Shown: positions 27,026-35,993, counted from the first letter of the stretch. The stretch is DNA of 64,000 nt from Leptospiraceae bacterium (GCA_026418015.1 JAOACE010000021.1:62001-126000), one strand, 5' to 3'. The notes: generated by a model from the sequence alone, not told the origin. Program-made: numbers and translations.

Positions 27026-27496
27026 TTATTTTGCTTGGTCAATTTTTCGAAAGTATTCTAATAACGCTCTTGCATCTTCTTGGGAAACATTTTGATTTGT
27101 CATTTGTGTTAAATATTCTGCTAATAGTTCCTTAGCTTGTGGATCTTCCTGAGTCATCTTCATGGGATCAAGAATCATATTCATAATCCATTCAGGTGCT
27201 CTTCTCGTTGTAACACCTTTTAAAGCTGGACCAACATATCGTTCTTCGATTTTATGACACGCTGTACATTTCTCGTTAAAGAGTTTTTCTCCTTTTTGAG
27301 CTAATGCATTGTCTAATGCTCCAAGTTCAATTTTTGATTGAATTGGACCTACTCCAAAACTACTTGCTGTAGGATTTGTTTTTTGTTCTTTGGGTTGAGA
27401 ATCTTCTTTTTTACAGGAAAATGTAAGAAAAAAAGATATACCCAATACTGTTAATATGAGGTATTTTAAGAGTTTGAATAAATTGTTTTGTTTCAT
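27026..27496 (-). CDS. Monohaem cytochrome c lipoprotein of the nos operon
   Basis: The 156-residue product has a lipoprotein signal ending at C28 (LTFSC) and one haem-binding motif C77-T-A-C80-H81 (KCTACHKIE). A Met-containing loop DPMKMTQ probably supplies the sixth ligand. It is the first gene of the nos operon, 41 bp before nosZ, and by position corresponds to the small cytochromes (nosC type) of clade II clusters that pass electrons to NosZ. The ribosome binding site is AAGGAG. A consensus promoter lies just upstream. Confidence 0.9.
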   Translation of the reverse strand: MKQNNLFKLLKYLILTVLGISFFLTFSCKKEDSQPKEQKTNPTASSFGVGPIQSKIELGALDNALAQKGEKLFNEKCTACHKIEERYVGPALKGVTTRRAPEWIMNMILDPMKMTQEDPQAKELLAEYLTQMTNQNVSQEDARALLEYFRKIDQAK

Positions 27497-27528
27497 GGAA
27501 TTCTCCTTATTTTGGTATTTATACTCTT

Positions 27529-27550
27529 AAATTGTATTATAATATAATTT
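27529..27550 (-). promoter_or_regulatory. 22-bp near-palindrome over the nos promoter
   Basis: The plus-strand halves are AAATTGTATTA and TAATATAATTT, which are reverse complements except for one position. It covers the -10 element of the nos operon, a typical repressor position, and it resembles the perfect palindrome at 24984-25005. The regulator is unknown. Confidence 0.45.
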
Positions 27551-27564
27551 GATGATAAAGTCAA
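27536..27564 (-). promoter_or_regulatory. Promoter of the nos operon
   Basis: On the minus strand TTGACT (27564-27559) and TATAAT (27541-27536) are separated by exactly 17 bp. The cytochrome start codon lies about 40 bp downstream, so this mRNA has a real leader with a ribosome binding site. Confidence 0.7.
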
Positions 27565-27678
27565 TCAAAATTTAATAGAATTTAAAATATAAAATTAAAA
27601 TTGAGATTAAATTTCATAGAAAGAATCATTCTCGCGATATAAACTTGACTTATAATAAAAAAAAATTTTTTTGGTTTT

Positions 27679-27837
27679 ATGAACGAAAAGACAGCAAAGT
27701 TATTGAATAAATATGCTTCTGCAAAAGGATACAATCCAAAAGAATTAAAACGACGCTGGTTATCTTTAAACAAGGATGAACGATTTTTAGAACGTCAAAG
27801 AATTCTTAAAGAATTACAAGAATTAAAATCCAAATGA
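27679..27837 (+). CDS. Small basic/charged protein of 52 residues upstream of epmA
   Basis: The reading frame begins MNEKTAKLLNKYASAKGYNP and ends LKELQELKSK. Its TGA overlaps the ATG of the next gene (ATGA), the usual sign of translational coupling, and its codon use and high Lys/Glu/Leu content match neighbouring genes. It is predicted to be mostly helical. I have the impression that short proteins of this type are conserved in Leptospira, but no function is known to me. No Shine-Dalgarno sequence is clear. It is easy to miss because it is short. Confidence 0.7.
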   Translation: MNEKTAKLLNKYASAKGYNPKELKRRWLSLNKDERFLERQRILKELQELKSK

Positions 27838-28781
27838 ATTTGCCTGAGCTTTATGAAGTTCAGGTTTTCTCTAAGTTTCTTTTTTATGTAAGAAAATATT
27901 TTATCGAAAAAGATTTTATCGAAGTAGAAAGCCCATTGTTAAATTCTTTCGCAACCAACGAACCCTATATCGATTCTTTTCAAGTTGTATCAGATAAACC
28001 ACTCTATTTAATTACAAGTCCAGAGTTTAATTTAAAAACAATTCTAAAAAGATATAAAAAAAATGTTTTTCAGATTGCTCATGTTTTTCGAAAAGGAGAT
28101 CAAAGTAAACATCACAGACAAGAATTTTTGATGTTAGAGTGGTATCATTTAAACTATCATGAATTCGATCTTATAGAAGAAGTAAAAGATTTGATGCAAT
28201 ATTTAAGTAATCATATAAATGAATTTAATAAAATAAATCAATTTAATATTTTTAGTATAGAAGAGCTTTTTTATCACTATTTAAAAAAAGATTTTAGTTT
28301 AAGTTCGTTGATAGAAATTATAAAAGAAAATCAACTTATAGAAAAAAAGAAAATCGATACTTTAAATAACACTTCTTATGATGATTTGTTTTTTATCGTT
28401 TTTTTAACACTAATAGAACCAAAATTAGATACAGAGAATCCTTTATTTTTGTATGGTTATCCTGTTGAACTTCGCGCATATAGTAAAATCAACCAAAGTA
28501 AGAATGTATCGAGAAGGTTCGAAATGTATTGGAAAAAATTAGAAATTGCCAATGGGTATTACGAAATCATCGAAAAAGAAGAACAATTGTTGCAATTTAA
28601 AAAAGAATTTCAAAGAAGACAAGAATTAAACAAATGCATCCATCCTATTAGCAAAGATTTTATTGAAAGTTTTCCTCTACCAGATTGCTCAGGTGTTTCT
28701 GTGGGATTAGAGAGACTTTTTATGGCATTTAGAAACCTAAACGATATATCACAAATTTCTTTTTCTGAACGTTTTGAATAA
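27834..28781 (+). CDS. EpmA/GenX-type lysyl-tRNA-synthetase-like ligase (EF-P lysylation)
   Basis: This is a class II aminoacyl-tRNA synthetase-like catalytic domain without a tRNA-binding domain. The 315-residue protein has motif 2-type residues in FRKGDQSKHHRQEFLMLEWY and motif 3 in GVSVGLERLFMAF, and the SPEFNLKTIL segment typical of the EpmA family. EpmA attaches beta-lysine to elongation factor P, helping ribosomes pass polyproline stretches. The length agrees with EpmA (about 325). EpmB and efp are not in this window. It is coupled to the small gene upstream. Confidence 0.85.
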   Translation: MNLPELYEVQVFSKFLFYVRKYFIEKDFIEVESPLLNSFATNEPYIDSFQVVSDKPLYLITSPEFNLKTILKRYKKNVFQIAHVFRKGDQSKHHRQEFLMLEWYHLNYHEFDLIEEVKDLMQYLSNHINEFNKINQFNIFSIEELFYHYLKKDFSLSSLIEIIKENQLIEKKKIDTLNNTSYDDLFFIVFLTLIEPKLDTENPLFLYGYPVELRAYSKINQSKNVSRRFEMYWKKLEIANGYYEIIEKEEQLLQFKKEFQRRQELNKCIHPISKDFIESFPLPDCSGVSVGLERLFMAFRNLNDISQISFSERFE

Positions 28782-28821
28782 TTTTTTATTTACAGATAAA
28801 TACAATAAATAGAATGATAAC

Positions 28822-29568
28822 ATGATGAAAAAAATTCACTATGTTATAGTTATATTTTTATTTTTTTGCAAAAGCATGCCTCTTATTGATGATCAGCAAG
28901 TCAATAAAATGGGGGTAGAAGCCTTCGAAAAAATTAAATCCGAAACACCCATCGAAAAAGATCCCAATATCAATCGTTATGTAAAATGTGTTGCAAACCA
29001 AATTCTTTCTGTTGCAAGAGATGATACAGGAGTTAAAGAATGGGAAATTGTTGTATTTCGTAGCGAGCAAATCAATGCATTTGCATTACCAGGAGGTAAA
29101 ATTGGTGTATATACAGCTCTATTAAAAGTTGCAAAGGATCAGGATCAGCTAGCTGCTGTTCTAGGACACGAAGTAGGACATGTAATTAAAAGACACGGAA
29201 GAGATCGTATACAATCCCAAATGGTGGCAATGGGTGGTTTAGAAATATTGGGAAGCATATTAGGAAATGATCCCACCATCATGGGAGCATTGGGTGTTGG
29301 TGCTCAATATGGTGTAATTTTACCATTTACGCGAAGTCAAGAAAGCGAAGCTGATATTGTTGGGCTTAAATTGATGGCAAGAGCAGGTTTTAATCCTACC
29401 GGTGCAATTACCCTATGGCAAAATATGAAAGATGCATCGGATAAACAAATTCCTGAATTGTTATCAACGCATCCAGCACCAGATACAAGGATCAAACAAT
29501 TACAAGAAAAGTTACCCGAAGCGATGGCAATTTACAATATGGTACCGAATAAACCTCAATGTAAGTAG
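28822..29568 (+). CDS. M48-family zinc metallopeptidase lipoprotein
   Basis: The 248-residue protein has a short lipoprotein-like signal (residues 1-16, FLFFC), then a family M48 peptidase domain with the zinc motif HEVGH and the downstream Glu ligand in SQESEADIVGLKLM. Segments NAFALPGGKIGVYT and LLSTHPAPDTRI are also conserved in the family. Related proteins (LoiP, YcaL, BepA) act in outer-membrane protein quality control, which fits the lipoprotein signal. Its stop codon is directly followed by the start of the next gene. Confidence 0.9.
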   Translation: MMKKIHYVIVIFLFFCKSMPLIDDQQVNKMGVEAFEKIKSETPIEKDPNINRYVKCVANQILSVARDDTGVKEWEIVVFRSEQINAFALPGGKIGVYTALLKVAKDQDQLAAVLGHEVGHVIKRHGRDRIQSQMVAMGGLEILGSILGNDPTIMGALGVGAQYGVILPFTRSQESEADIVGLKLMARAGFNPTGAITLWQNMKDASDKQIPELLSTHPAPDTRIKQLQEKLPEAMAIYNMVPNKPQCK

Positions 29569-31071
29569 ATGAATTATAAAGAGTACCATGACTTTCGCCC
29601 TATTGAATATCTATATCAATTTTATTTAAACGAAAATAAAGAAAATACTTATTGTTTGAATTTTTTAGTCGATAGTGCTAATTATATTTGGAAAGATTGG
29701 AATTTAGAAAAACGAACTTTAATTGAATTAGGGGGCGGACCATCGCTTTTTTCTGTTATTCCGTTATCTTTAATTGCAAAAGAAATCTATTTTACTGATT
29801 TTTTAAGATATAATTTAAATATTATTCAAGATTGGTTAAACAAAAAAGAACATTTTTTGTGGGATCACTTTATAGAGAAGACTTTATATTTAGAACAACA
29901 AAAATTTGATCATCATGATTTCTATGTTTCTCCGCGACTAGTTGAACATCGCAAAGAAGTAATTCGCAGGCGATGGAAAAAAGCCTTTGAGTTAGATTTA
30001 AAATCCTTCTCGATAGAACCTCAACAATATGATTTGGTATCTTGCCATTTTGTTCCCGAATGTATTGTAGACAATTCGAATGATTTTTTGTTTGTACTAC
30101 AGAATATTTTAAGTTATTCGAAAGAAAATGGATTTTTATTATTTTCGTTTTTTTTAGAAGCAAATCATCTAAAAGTAGGTAGAAGTGTTTATTCAACCTA
30201 TTATCTTACAGAAGAATATTTAAAAAGAATTCTCGAACATTTTAATCTAGAGGTTATAAAATTCCAAACCATCGATTCAATCTTCCATTATGGATATAAA
30301 AAGATTGCTCTTGTACTTGCGCGAAATAAACAAAAAAATCAGTCCATAGCAATAAGTCGAAAATCTGAATATATATTGAACCTAGTGCATTTATTAAACA
30401 AAAAAAATAAAATAATTTATAAAGGATTTTTAAATAAATATATTTGGAGTTATCTTAATCATACTAAAATACAGAATGAATTTACCAATCATATTTACGA
30501 TAGTTTAGAAACAGAATCTATTGAAATAAAACTCGATAAAAAGAATTTTTATATTGATGTGGAACAAGTTAATAAAATATCTACGGTTGCTAATTTTTTC
30601 TTCGAAGATCAAAAACCAAATTTTAATTTTGCTTATCTAAAAAATAAATCTTATTACTTAAATTTAAAGCTAAAAGAAATCCAAAAAAAATACAATTTTA
30701 TATTTTTTAAGGACGGCTTATTTTATTTATATTTATCTTCGGTGGAACAATTAGAAAAAACAGAAATATTAAAAAAATTAAATTATTTTTTTTATAATAA
30801 TTGTTTACATATACCTATCGTTGAATTTCATAGTTTAATCGATTTTAATAACTTTTTATCTACAATAGAAGAATTAGGTAATAAAAATTTCTTTATAGAA
30901 CAAAAACCAGATTTTTTAAAAAGATCGATTGATTTAAAAATTGTTCCCCATAACGAAATCATTTTATTTAAAGATTATTTAATAGATTTTAATTATCAAA
31001 GATTTTCGAATAAATTGATAAAACAAAATCAATATTTATATTTAAATACGATTCATCTATTAATCGAATAA
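29569..31071 (+). CDS. NNMT/PNMT-like methyltransferase with an unknown C-terminal domain
   Basis: Residues 1-255 look like a SAM-dependent methyltransferase of the NNMT/PNMT/TEMT type: YHDFRPIEYLYQFY at the start, motif I LIELGGGPSLFSV, an Asp-containing FTDFLRYNLNIIQDWL, and LVSCHFVPECIV with the conserved Glu. In animals these enzymes methylate nicotinamide and amines. The substrate here is unknown. Residues about 256-500 form an additional domain rich in Lys, Phe, Tyr and Leu that I do not recognise. The ATG abuts the stop codon of the peptidase gene, so the two are cotranscribed. Confidence 0.7.
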   Translation: MNYKEYHDFRPIEYLYQFYLNENKENTYCLNFLVDSANYIWKDWNLEKRTLIELGGGPSLFSVIPLSLIAKEIYFTDFLRYNLNIIQDWLNKKEHFLWDHFIEKTLYLEQQKFDHHDFYVSPRLVEHRKEVIRRRWKKAFELDLKSFSIEPQQYDLVSCHFVPECIVDNSNDFLFVLQNILSYSKENGFLLFSFFLEANHLKVGRSVYSTYYLTEEYLKRILEHFNLEVIKFQTIDSIFHYGYKKIALVLARNKQKNQSIAISRKSEYILNLVHLLNKKNKIIYKGFLNKYIWSYLNHTKIQNEFTNHIYDSLETESIEIKLDKKNFYIDVEQVNKISTVANFFFEDQKPNFNFAYLKNKSYYLNLKLKEIQKKYNFIFFKDGLFYLYLSSVEQLEKTEILKKLNYFFYNNCLHIPIVEFHSLIDFNNFLSTIEELGNKNFFIEQKPDFLKRSIDLKIVPHNEIILFKDYLIDFNYQRFSNKLIKQNQYLYLNTIHLLIE

Positions 31072-31152
31072 AAAGTGATGATTGTTTCAAGATTTAAATT
31101 ATTCTTGACAATTAAATCTTTATAAAAAAATTAATTTTCAATTCTCTTAAAA

Positions 31153-33642
31153 ATGAAAAATCAAATAAAATTATCATGGTTTATTATCTCGTTAGGAGTA
31201 TCGAGTGCCATACTCATTATGTTGTTTTTGTTTTATATTATCTATCATTTAGTAATTGATTTTTATACAAAAGAGTTTAAAGATTATATTAAATTGTACG
31301 CTGTTCAATTAAATCAGTCCATCGAAGTGTTACAAGATAAATCGATTCCCAATATTAAAAATTATATTGAAAATCAAAACCATCTCCTTAAAGAGAAAAA
31401 TATCGATTTAAAATATTTCGAAAATGAAGATTTCTTAATAAAAAATATTAATGAAATATTTATAAAAAAAAATTATAATAAAAATCAACCAATATATATT
31501 AAAAACAATCATTTTTTGTATTATATTTATCCCATAAAAATAAAAGAAAATCAATTTTTAGGTTTTGCTGTTTATAGAAAAAATTTAGAATCTGAATACA
31601 TTCAATTGCAGAAACAAATGATCAACATATTTTATCCCTCCTTCTTTTTGCCTGTTTTAGGATCGATAATTTTAACAGGTATCTTAGTATATTTCTTAAA
31701 TAAAGGTATATATAAATTAAATGAATTTTCTAATAGTATTAAAACAATTTCTGATTTAACAAGATTTGATGATAAAAAATACAATTTTTTATTCTTCGAA
31801 TTGAATCAAATCTACGAAGAACTAAAAGATATTTTGTTTAAAATTCAAAAAATTGCAGTTGATAGAGAAATTTTAAAAACAGAAGTAAATATTCTAGAAG
31901 AATTTATCATTACCACTGAGGCTATCCAAGATTGGATGGATTATATAACAAAAATACTAGTTCGTGTTAAAAACATCATAGAATTTTATTTTTTTTATTC
32001 TATCTTTAAAGAAAAAGAAGATTTGATTATTGTATATATCTTCCATCGTTTTAAAGAAATAAAAGAACAAAGGAATCTCGAAGAAAAAATTTTGATGGAA
32101 TTTAAGAATTCTGTTTTATATAAAGATGATTTAGAAATTAAATTTGTCTACAAAAAGATTAGCGAAGATTTTTCTAACTTAGAAAATTTAAAGCAAATCG
32201 AAACAATCCATAAATCGATTTTAATAGAGAAACCTGTCATTGGTGGTATTCTTGGTGTTGGTATCGATTTATCTCAAAAAGAAGACGAGATAAAGAAACT
32301 AGCGATGGAAAGTTTAATTGCAACAATGATCAATTTTATTGGATCTATTAAAGCAATCAATCTTTATACAAGAGAATTAGAATATTATGCTACCAGAGAT
32401 CCTCTAACAGATTTATACAACCAAAGAGTATTTTGGGATTTGTTGAATTACGAAGTTGAAAGGGCATTAAGACATAATTACTCTTTTGCTCTTCTTGTAA
32501 TCGATTTGGATAACTTTAAGGTTTTAAACGATCATTATGGACATCATTTTGGCGATTTATTTTTAAAAGAATTTGCCAAACTACTAAGAAACTTCTTTAG
32601 AAAAGAAGATATTCTTGCACGTTATGGTGGAGATGAATTTGTTGTGATTCTACCTTATGTTAATAACTTTCATATAGAAGATATTCTTAAAGGTCTTGTT
32701 GAAAAAATCAATCATTTTTATTTACCAACACAAGAGTTAGGATTAGCAAAAATATCTGCATCTATTGGAGTAGCAGTATTTCCCGAAAACGCCCATTCAG
32801 CAAAAGATTTATTTTTGATTGCAGACGAAACGATGTATCTTGCAAAAGAAGATGGAAAAAACTGTTATAAAATTTACAACAAAAAATCGCAAGAATATCT
32901 TTCGAATAAAGATCAATATATATCAAAATTGATCTTAGATGTTTTAGAATTTAAAAATATTGAACCTTATGTTCAACCAATTGTATCTATAAAAGATAAT
33001 ACTATATTTGCTTACGAAGTATTGATGAGAATCCAAGATACAGGCAATAATCAAATCATTACAGCAAATCGGTTTATCTCCATCGCAGAAAGAATGGGGG
33101 TAATTCAACAATTGGATCTAATCTTATTAGAAAAGGTATTAAAATATATTTCTAATATAAAAAATACCAAGTTTTTCCTGAATTTATCGCCAAAAACAAT
33201 AACTTCTAATTCGGATTTAGAAAAGATCATTTCTTTATTGAATCATTATAATTATAAAAATTTAGTTTTCGAAATCACCGAAAGAGAAACGATCAAAGAT
33301 TTTGATTCTTTAAGAAATTTTATTTTTAAATTAAAAAAATTCGGTATAGAATTTGCAATTGATGATTTTGGCAGTGGCTTTTCCAGTTATCTCTACATTA
33401 AAGAAATTCCCATTGATTACATTAAAATAGAAGGGAATTTTATTCGAACAATGCTTACAAACGAAATTGACAAAGTTTTTATCGATAGCATCGTAAAAAT
33501 GGCAAGGATTTTAAACATAAAAACCATTGCGGAATTTGTAGAAAACAAAATGATTATGGAAGCATTGTCTTATTCCCACATAGATTTTGTACAAGGCAAT
33601 TATATTCAATCGCCTTTTCCTCTAAGAGAAATTCAAAAATAG
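31153..33642 (+). CDS. Membrane GGDEF-EAL protein (cyclic-di-GMP metabolism)
   Basis: The 829-residue protein has two hydrophobic segments (about 10-38 and 155-180) flanking a short periplasmic sensor region. A cytoplasmic linker of about 230 residues follows (perhaps GAF-like), then a GGDEF domain with an intact GGDEF at 492-496 and an EAL domain with E622-V-L, NLSPKT, FEITERE, D737-D-F-G-S-G and IKIEG. The residues needed for both synthesis and breakdown of c-di-GMP are therefore present; which activity dominates cannot be told. TTGACA at 31105-31110 may be its -35. Its stop touches the stop of the convergent osmC gene. Confidence 0.9.
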   Translation: MKNQIKLSWFIISLGVSSAILIMLFLFYIIYHLVIDFYTKEFKDYIKLYAVQLNQSIEVLQDKSIPNIKNYIENQNHLLKEKNIDLKYFENEDFLIKNINEIFIKKNYNKNQPIYIKNNHFLYYIYPIKIKENQFLGFAVYRKNLESEYIQLQKQMINIFYPSFFLPVLGSIILTGILVYFLNKGIYKLNEFSNSIKTISDLTRFDDKKYNFLFFELNQIYEELKDILFKIQKIAVDREILKTEVNILEEFIITTEAIQDWMDYITKILVRVKNIIEFYFFYSIFKEKEDLIIVYIFHRFKEIKEQRNLEEKILMEFKNSVLYKDDLEIKFVYKKISEDFSNLENLKQIETIHKSILIEKPVIGGILGVGIDLSQKEDEIKKLAMESLIATMINFIGSIKAINLYTRELEYYATRDPLTDLYNQRVFWDLLNYEVERALRHNYSFALLVIDLDNFKVLNDHYGHHFGDLFLKEFAKLLRNFFRKEDILARYGGDEFVVILPYVNNFHIEDILKGLVEKINHFYLPTQELGLAKISASIGVAVFPENAHSAKDLFLIADETMYLAKEDGKNCYKIYNKKSQEYLSNKDQYISKLILDVLEFKNIEPYVQPIVSIKDNTIFAYEVLMRIQDTGNNQIITANRFISIAERMGVIQQLDLILLEKVLKYISNIKNTKFFLNLSPKTITSNSDLEKIISLLNHYNYKNLVFEITERETIKDFDSLRNFIFKLKKFGIEFAIDDFGSGFSSYLYIKEIPIDYIKIEGNFIRTMLTNEIDKVFIDSIVKMARILNIKTIAEFVENKMIMEALSYSHIDFVQGNYIQSPFPLREIQK

Positions 33643-34047
33643 CTATTCTATGATAATTTCGTAAGTAATTTCTGCTGTTTTTCTTAACATTTCCGAAACA
33701 CCACAATATTTTTCTTGAGAAAGTTTTACTGCTTTTTCGAATTTTTCTCTATCAACACCTTTGGCAATGTATTTTAAATGGATTTTATTGAATACTCTCG
33801 GATGTTCTTCTGTTTGGGTTGCTTCTGCTTCTATGTAAAAGGATTCTGGTAAAGAACGCATTTTTTTTAAAATAGCAATTACATCCATTGCAGTACATCC
33901 ACAAAGACCGCTTAATACTAATTCTTTGGGAGCTTGTCCTTTATTTTCTCCTTCGTCTTTTGAGTCCATTATCACTTTAATGCCACGAATTTCGGATTCC
34001 ATTACCATGTTTTCTTTCCAAACTAATTTTGCCTTCATCTCGCTCAT
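33643..34047 (-). CDS. OsmC family protein
   Basis: The 134-residue protein has the OsmC-fold pattern, with cysteines at residues 49 and 51 (LSGLCGCTAMDV) and at 115 (EKYCGVSEML). OsmC/Ohr proteins reduce organic hydroperoxides or have related redox roles; the CGC form fits the YhfA-like subgroup, whose substrate is less certain. It overlaps the dsbD-like gene upstream by 4 bp and has an AAGGAG ribosome binding site, so the three genes of this leftward operon probably share a role in thiol redox balance. Confidence 0.88.
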   Translation of the reverse strand: MSEMKAKLVWKENMVMESEIRGIKVIMDSKDEGENKGQAPKELVLSGLCGCTAMDVIAILKKMRSLPESFYIEAEATQTEEHPRVFNKIHLKYIAKGVDREKFEKAVKLSQEKYCGVSEMLRKTAEITYEIIIE

Positions 34048-35381
34048 TGTGATGCTCCTTGTTTATAATTTTTTATAAACTTTTCGAAATTTTTAAAATC
34101 TTTATAATAGTTTGTTTTATAAATAATTCGAAAATCTGGTGTAAGAATAACAAAAAATGGAAGGCCAATTTGTAATTCTTCGAAACCTTTTTGGTTAAAA
34201 AAATATTCAAAAGAAGGATCTGTATCGTATATTTTTAGAACAATTGCATCTCTTAATATTGATTGAAGATAAGGATCACTTTTCATTAAAAAAGCAAATT
34301 CAACACAATTGGTACACCAATCAGCATAAAAATCGATAAAAATAGGCTTGTCTTGTTTTTTGGCTTCTTCTATTGCTTCTTTAACACTTCTATATATTTT
34401 GATTTTATCTAAATACTCGTATTTGCCATAATTAAAATTAAATATTTCTGTTTGTTCACTAATAGTAATTTTTTTACTTCCATATACTAGAACAAATATA
34501 AAAGATATTAGAAGAACTATGCTAAGAGAAAAATACACATAGATCTTTTTTAATTTTAATAAGTCTATTTTATTAAAAAATTTTATAATAATTATATAAC
34601 TAATAAGCAATAACAATAAAAATAGTATAAGAAAAACATAAATGATCTGATCTTCTATACCAAATACACGAAATGCCTTAAAGATTTGATAGAATGCTAT
34701 AGCAAAAATTGTGATAGCAAAAAAGTATTTAATATAATTCGACCATTTTCCTGTACGCGGAAGTTTTGCACCTACGATACCAGATAGAAAAAAAGGTAAG
34801 CCTAAACCTGCGCCATAAGAAATTGTTAATAATATTCCAAATAGAATGTTGTTTAAATCTGGGTTTAAACTAGAAGAAATTTGTGCTACAAAAAGTAAAA
34901 TGCTAACAAGAGCTGGAGAAACACAAGCAGAAGCAGCTAATCCAGCAACAAATCCCATAACAAATACAAAAAATAATCCTTGCTTTTGTTTTGTTTTTTC
35001 TTCTAATTGGCGAAAGATTCTAGGCTCTAAATTAACAAAATCTAACATAGCAAAACCTAAGTATAGAAAAAGCACACCTAATACCAAAAGGAACCATGGA
35101 TTTTGCATGATTTTTGATAAAATAATCCCAGTGAAAGTTGCAACAATTCCTAAAAGAAAATAGACAAATAAAGTGCCTAACCAGTAAAATAGAGGAGCAA
35201 TCCATATTTTGTTGTAATTAGAACTCTTTTTTTGTAAGAAACCAATTGTGATGGGTATCAAAGGATAATAACAGGGAAATAAAGAACTCAATACACCTGC
35301 GGTAAAAAATAAAAAAATGCTTTTAAATGGTGCATCTACTCCAACAGAAATAGAATTTATATATTCTGATAAAAAGTCCAT
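34044..35381 (-). CDS. DsbD-like membrane thiol reductase (CcdA-type core plus thioredoxin domain)
   Basis: DsbD carries electrons from cytoplasmic thioredoxin to periplasmic thiol proteins. The 445-residue protein has about eight hydrophobic segments with the transmembrane cysteines in SSLFPCYYPLIPI and AASACVSPAL, then a C-terminal thioredoxin-like domain with the active site WCTNC (FYADWCTNCVEF). The N-terminal immunoglobulin-like domain that is fused in E. coli DsbD is absent; it appears to be encoded by the separate gene immediately upstream. It may supply reductant for cytochrome c and copper protein assembly, which suits an N2O respirer. Confidence 0.88.
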   Translation of the reverse strand: MDFLSEYINSISVGVDAPFKSIFLFFTAGVLSSLFPCYYPLIPITIGFLQKKSSNYNKIWIAPLFYWLGTLFVYFLLGIVATFTGIILSKIMQNPWFLLVLGVLFLYLGFAMLDFVNLEPRIFRQLEEKTKQKQGLFFVFVMGFVAGLAASACVSPALVSILLFVAQISSSLNPDLNNILFGILLTISYGAGLGLPFFLSGIVGAKLPRTGKWSNYIKYFFAITIFAIAFYQIFKAFRVFGIEDQIIYVFLILFLLLLLISYIIIIKFFNKIDLLKLKKIYVYFSLSIVLLISFIFVLVYGSKKITISEQTEIFNFNYGKYEYLDKIKIYRSVKEAIEEAKKQDKPIFIDFYADWCTNCVEFAFLMKSDPYLQSILRDAIVLKIYDTDPSFEYFFNQKGFEELQIGLPFFVILTPDFRIIYKTNYYKDFKNFEKFIKNYKQGASQ

Positions 35382-35383
35382 TT

Positions 35384-35836
35384 TTATAGACGAACCTCGT
35401 AAATTTTTGGTCTATAACAAATTCCTGTGGTTTCGTTGCAGATCTGAACTCTTACTTTGAGAATTTTATTTGTGATGTTTTCTTTACTGATATTTTCTGG
35501 AAGCAAAAATTCAAAGATTCCTTCGTTCCGAAGTACCGTTGCTTGAACATCTTTATCGAAAACACCCTCTGGCTTCGAAATAAGTTGTGGTTCGTTCGTA
35601 AAAAGATCAGACCAATCAAAAGTAATAGGTATTAACATTCCATCTTTACCTTTATCTAAATAAGCATGATGATCCGAAGGTATTTGAACAATCACTTTAA
35701 TTTTATTGTTTTCTATGTTTGCAACAATTTTTGCATCCGGAGCAACATTTTGTATTTTATTTACTCTACTGCAAAAAAAAGCATTTAGAACAAAAAATAT
35801 AAACAACAATACATAAATAATATAATCTTTTTCCAT
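35384..35836 (-). CDS. Separate DsbD N-terminal (alpha) domain protein
   Basis: The 150-residue protein has an N-terminal hydrophobic anchor (residues 6-22) and a beta-rich domain ending with QICNETTGICYRPKIYEV. The two Cys residues, six apart (C-x6-C), match the reactive pair of DsbD-alpha, in which the motif precedes Tyr-Pro. In E. coli this domain is the first part of DsbD; here it is a separate polypeptide two bases before the core gene. The ribosome binding site is AAGAGGT. The assignment rests on the Cys motif and on the gene order. Confidence 0.75.
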   Translation of the reverse strand: MEKDYIIYVLLFIFFVLNAFFCSRVNKIQNVAPDAKIVANIENNKIKVIVQIPSDHHAYLDKGKDGMLIPITFDWSDLFTNEPQLISKPEGVFDKDVQATVLRNEGIFEFLLPENISKENITNKILKVRVQICNETTGICYRPKIYEVRL

Positions 35837-35964
35837 TTTTTACCTCTTTTATATATTCTTAAAAACAAAATAAAAAGTTACAATCATAAATTTATATTTT
35901 GAAATAAAAAATATATAAATTTTATATTTGTATAAAGTACCAAACAAAATAAAAGAAAAATTTC

Positions 35965-35993
35965 TTGCAAGTTCATGTTGAATTGCCGATAAT
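35965..35993 (+). promoter_or_regulatory. Promoter of the coiled-coil gene, abutting the start codon
   Basis: TTGCAA (35965-35970), a 17-bp spacer and GATAAT (35988-35993) lie ten bases before the ATG at 36004. The predicted leader is 3-4 nt and no ribosome binding site is seen. Confidence 0.6.

Noticed and set aside
27645-27656. TTGACT directly followed by TATAAT before the 52-residue gene
   Set aside because: The two hexamers have no spacer, so they cannot act together as -35 and -10. The TATAAT alone could be a -10 but lacks a -35.
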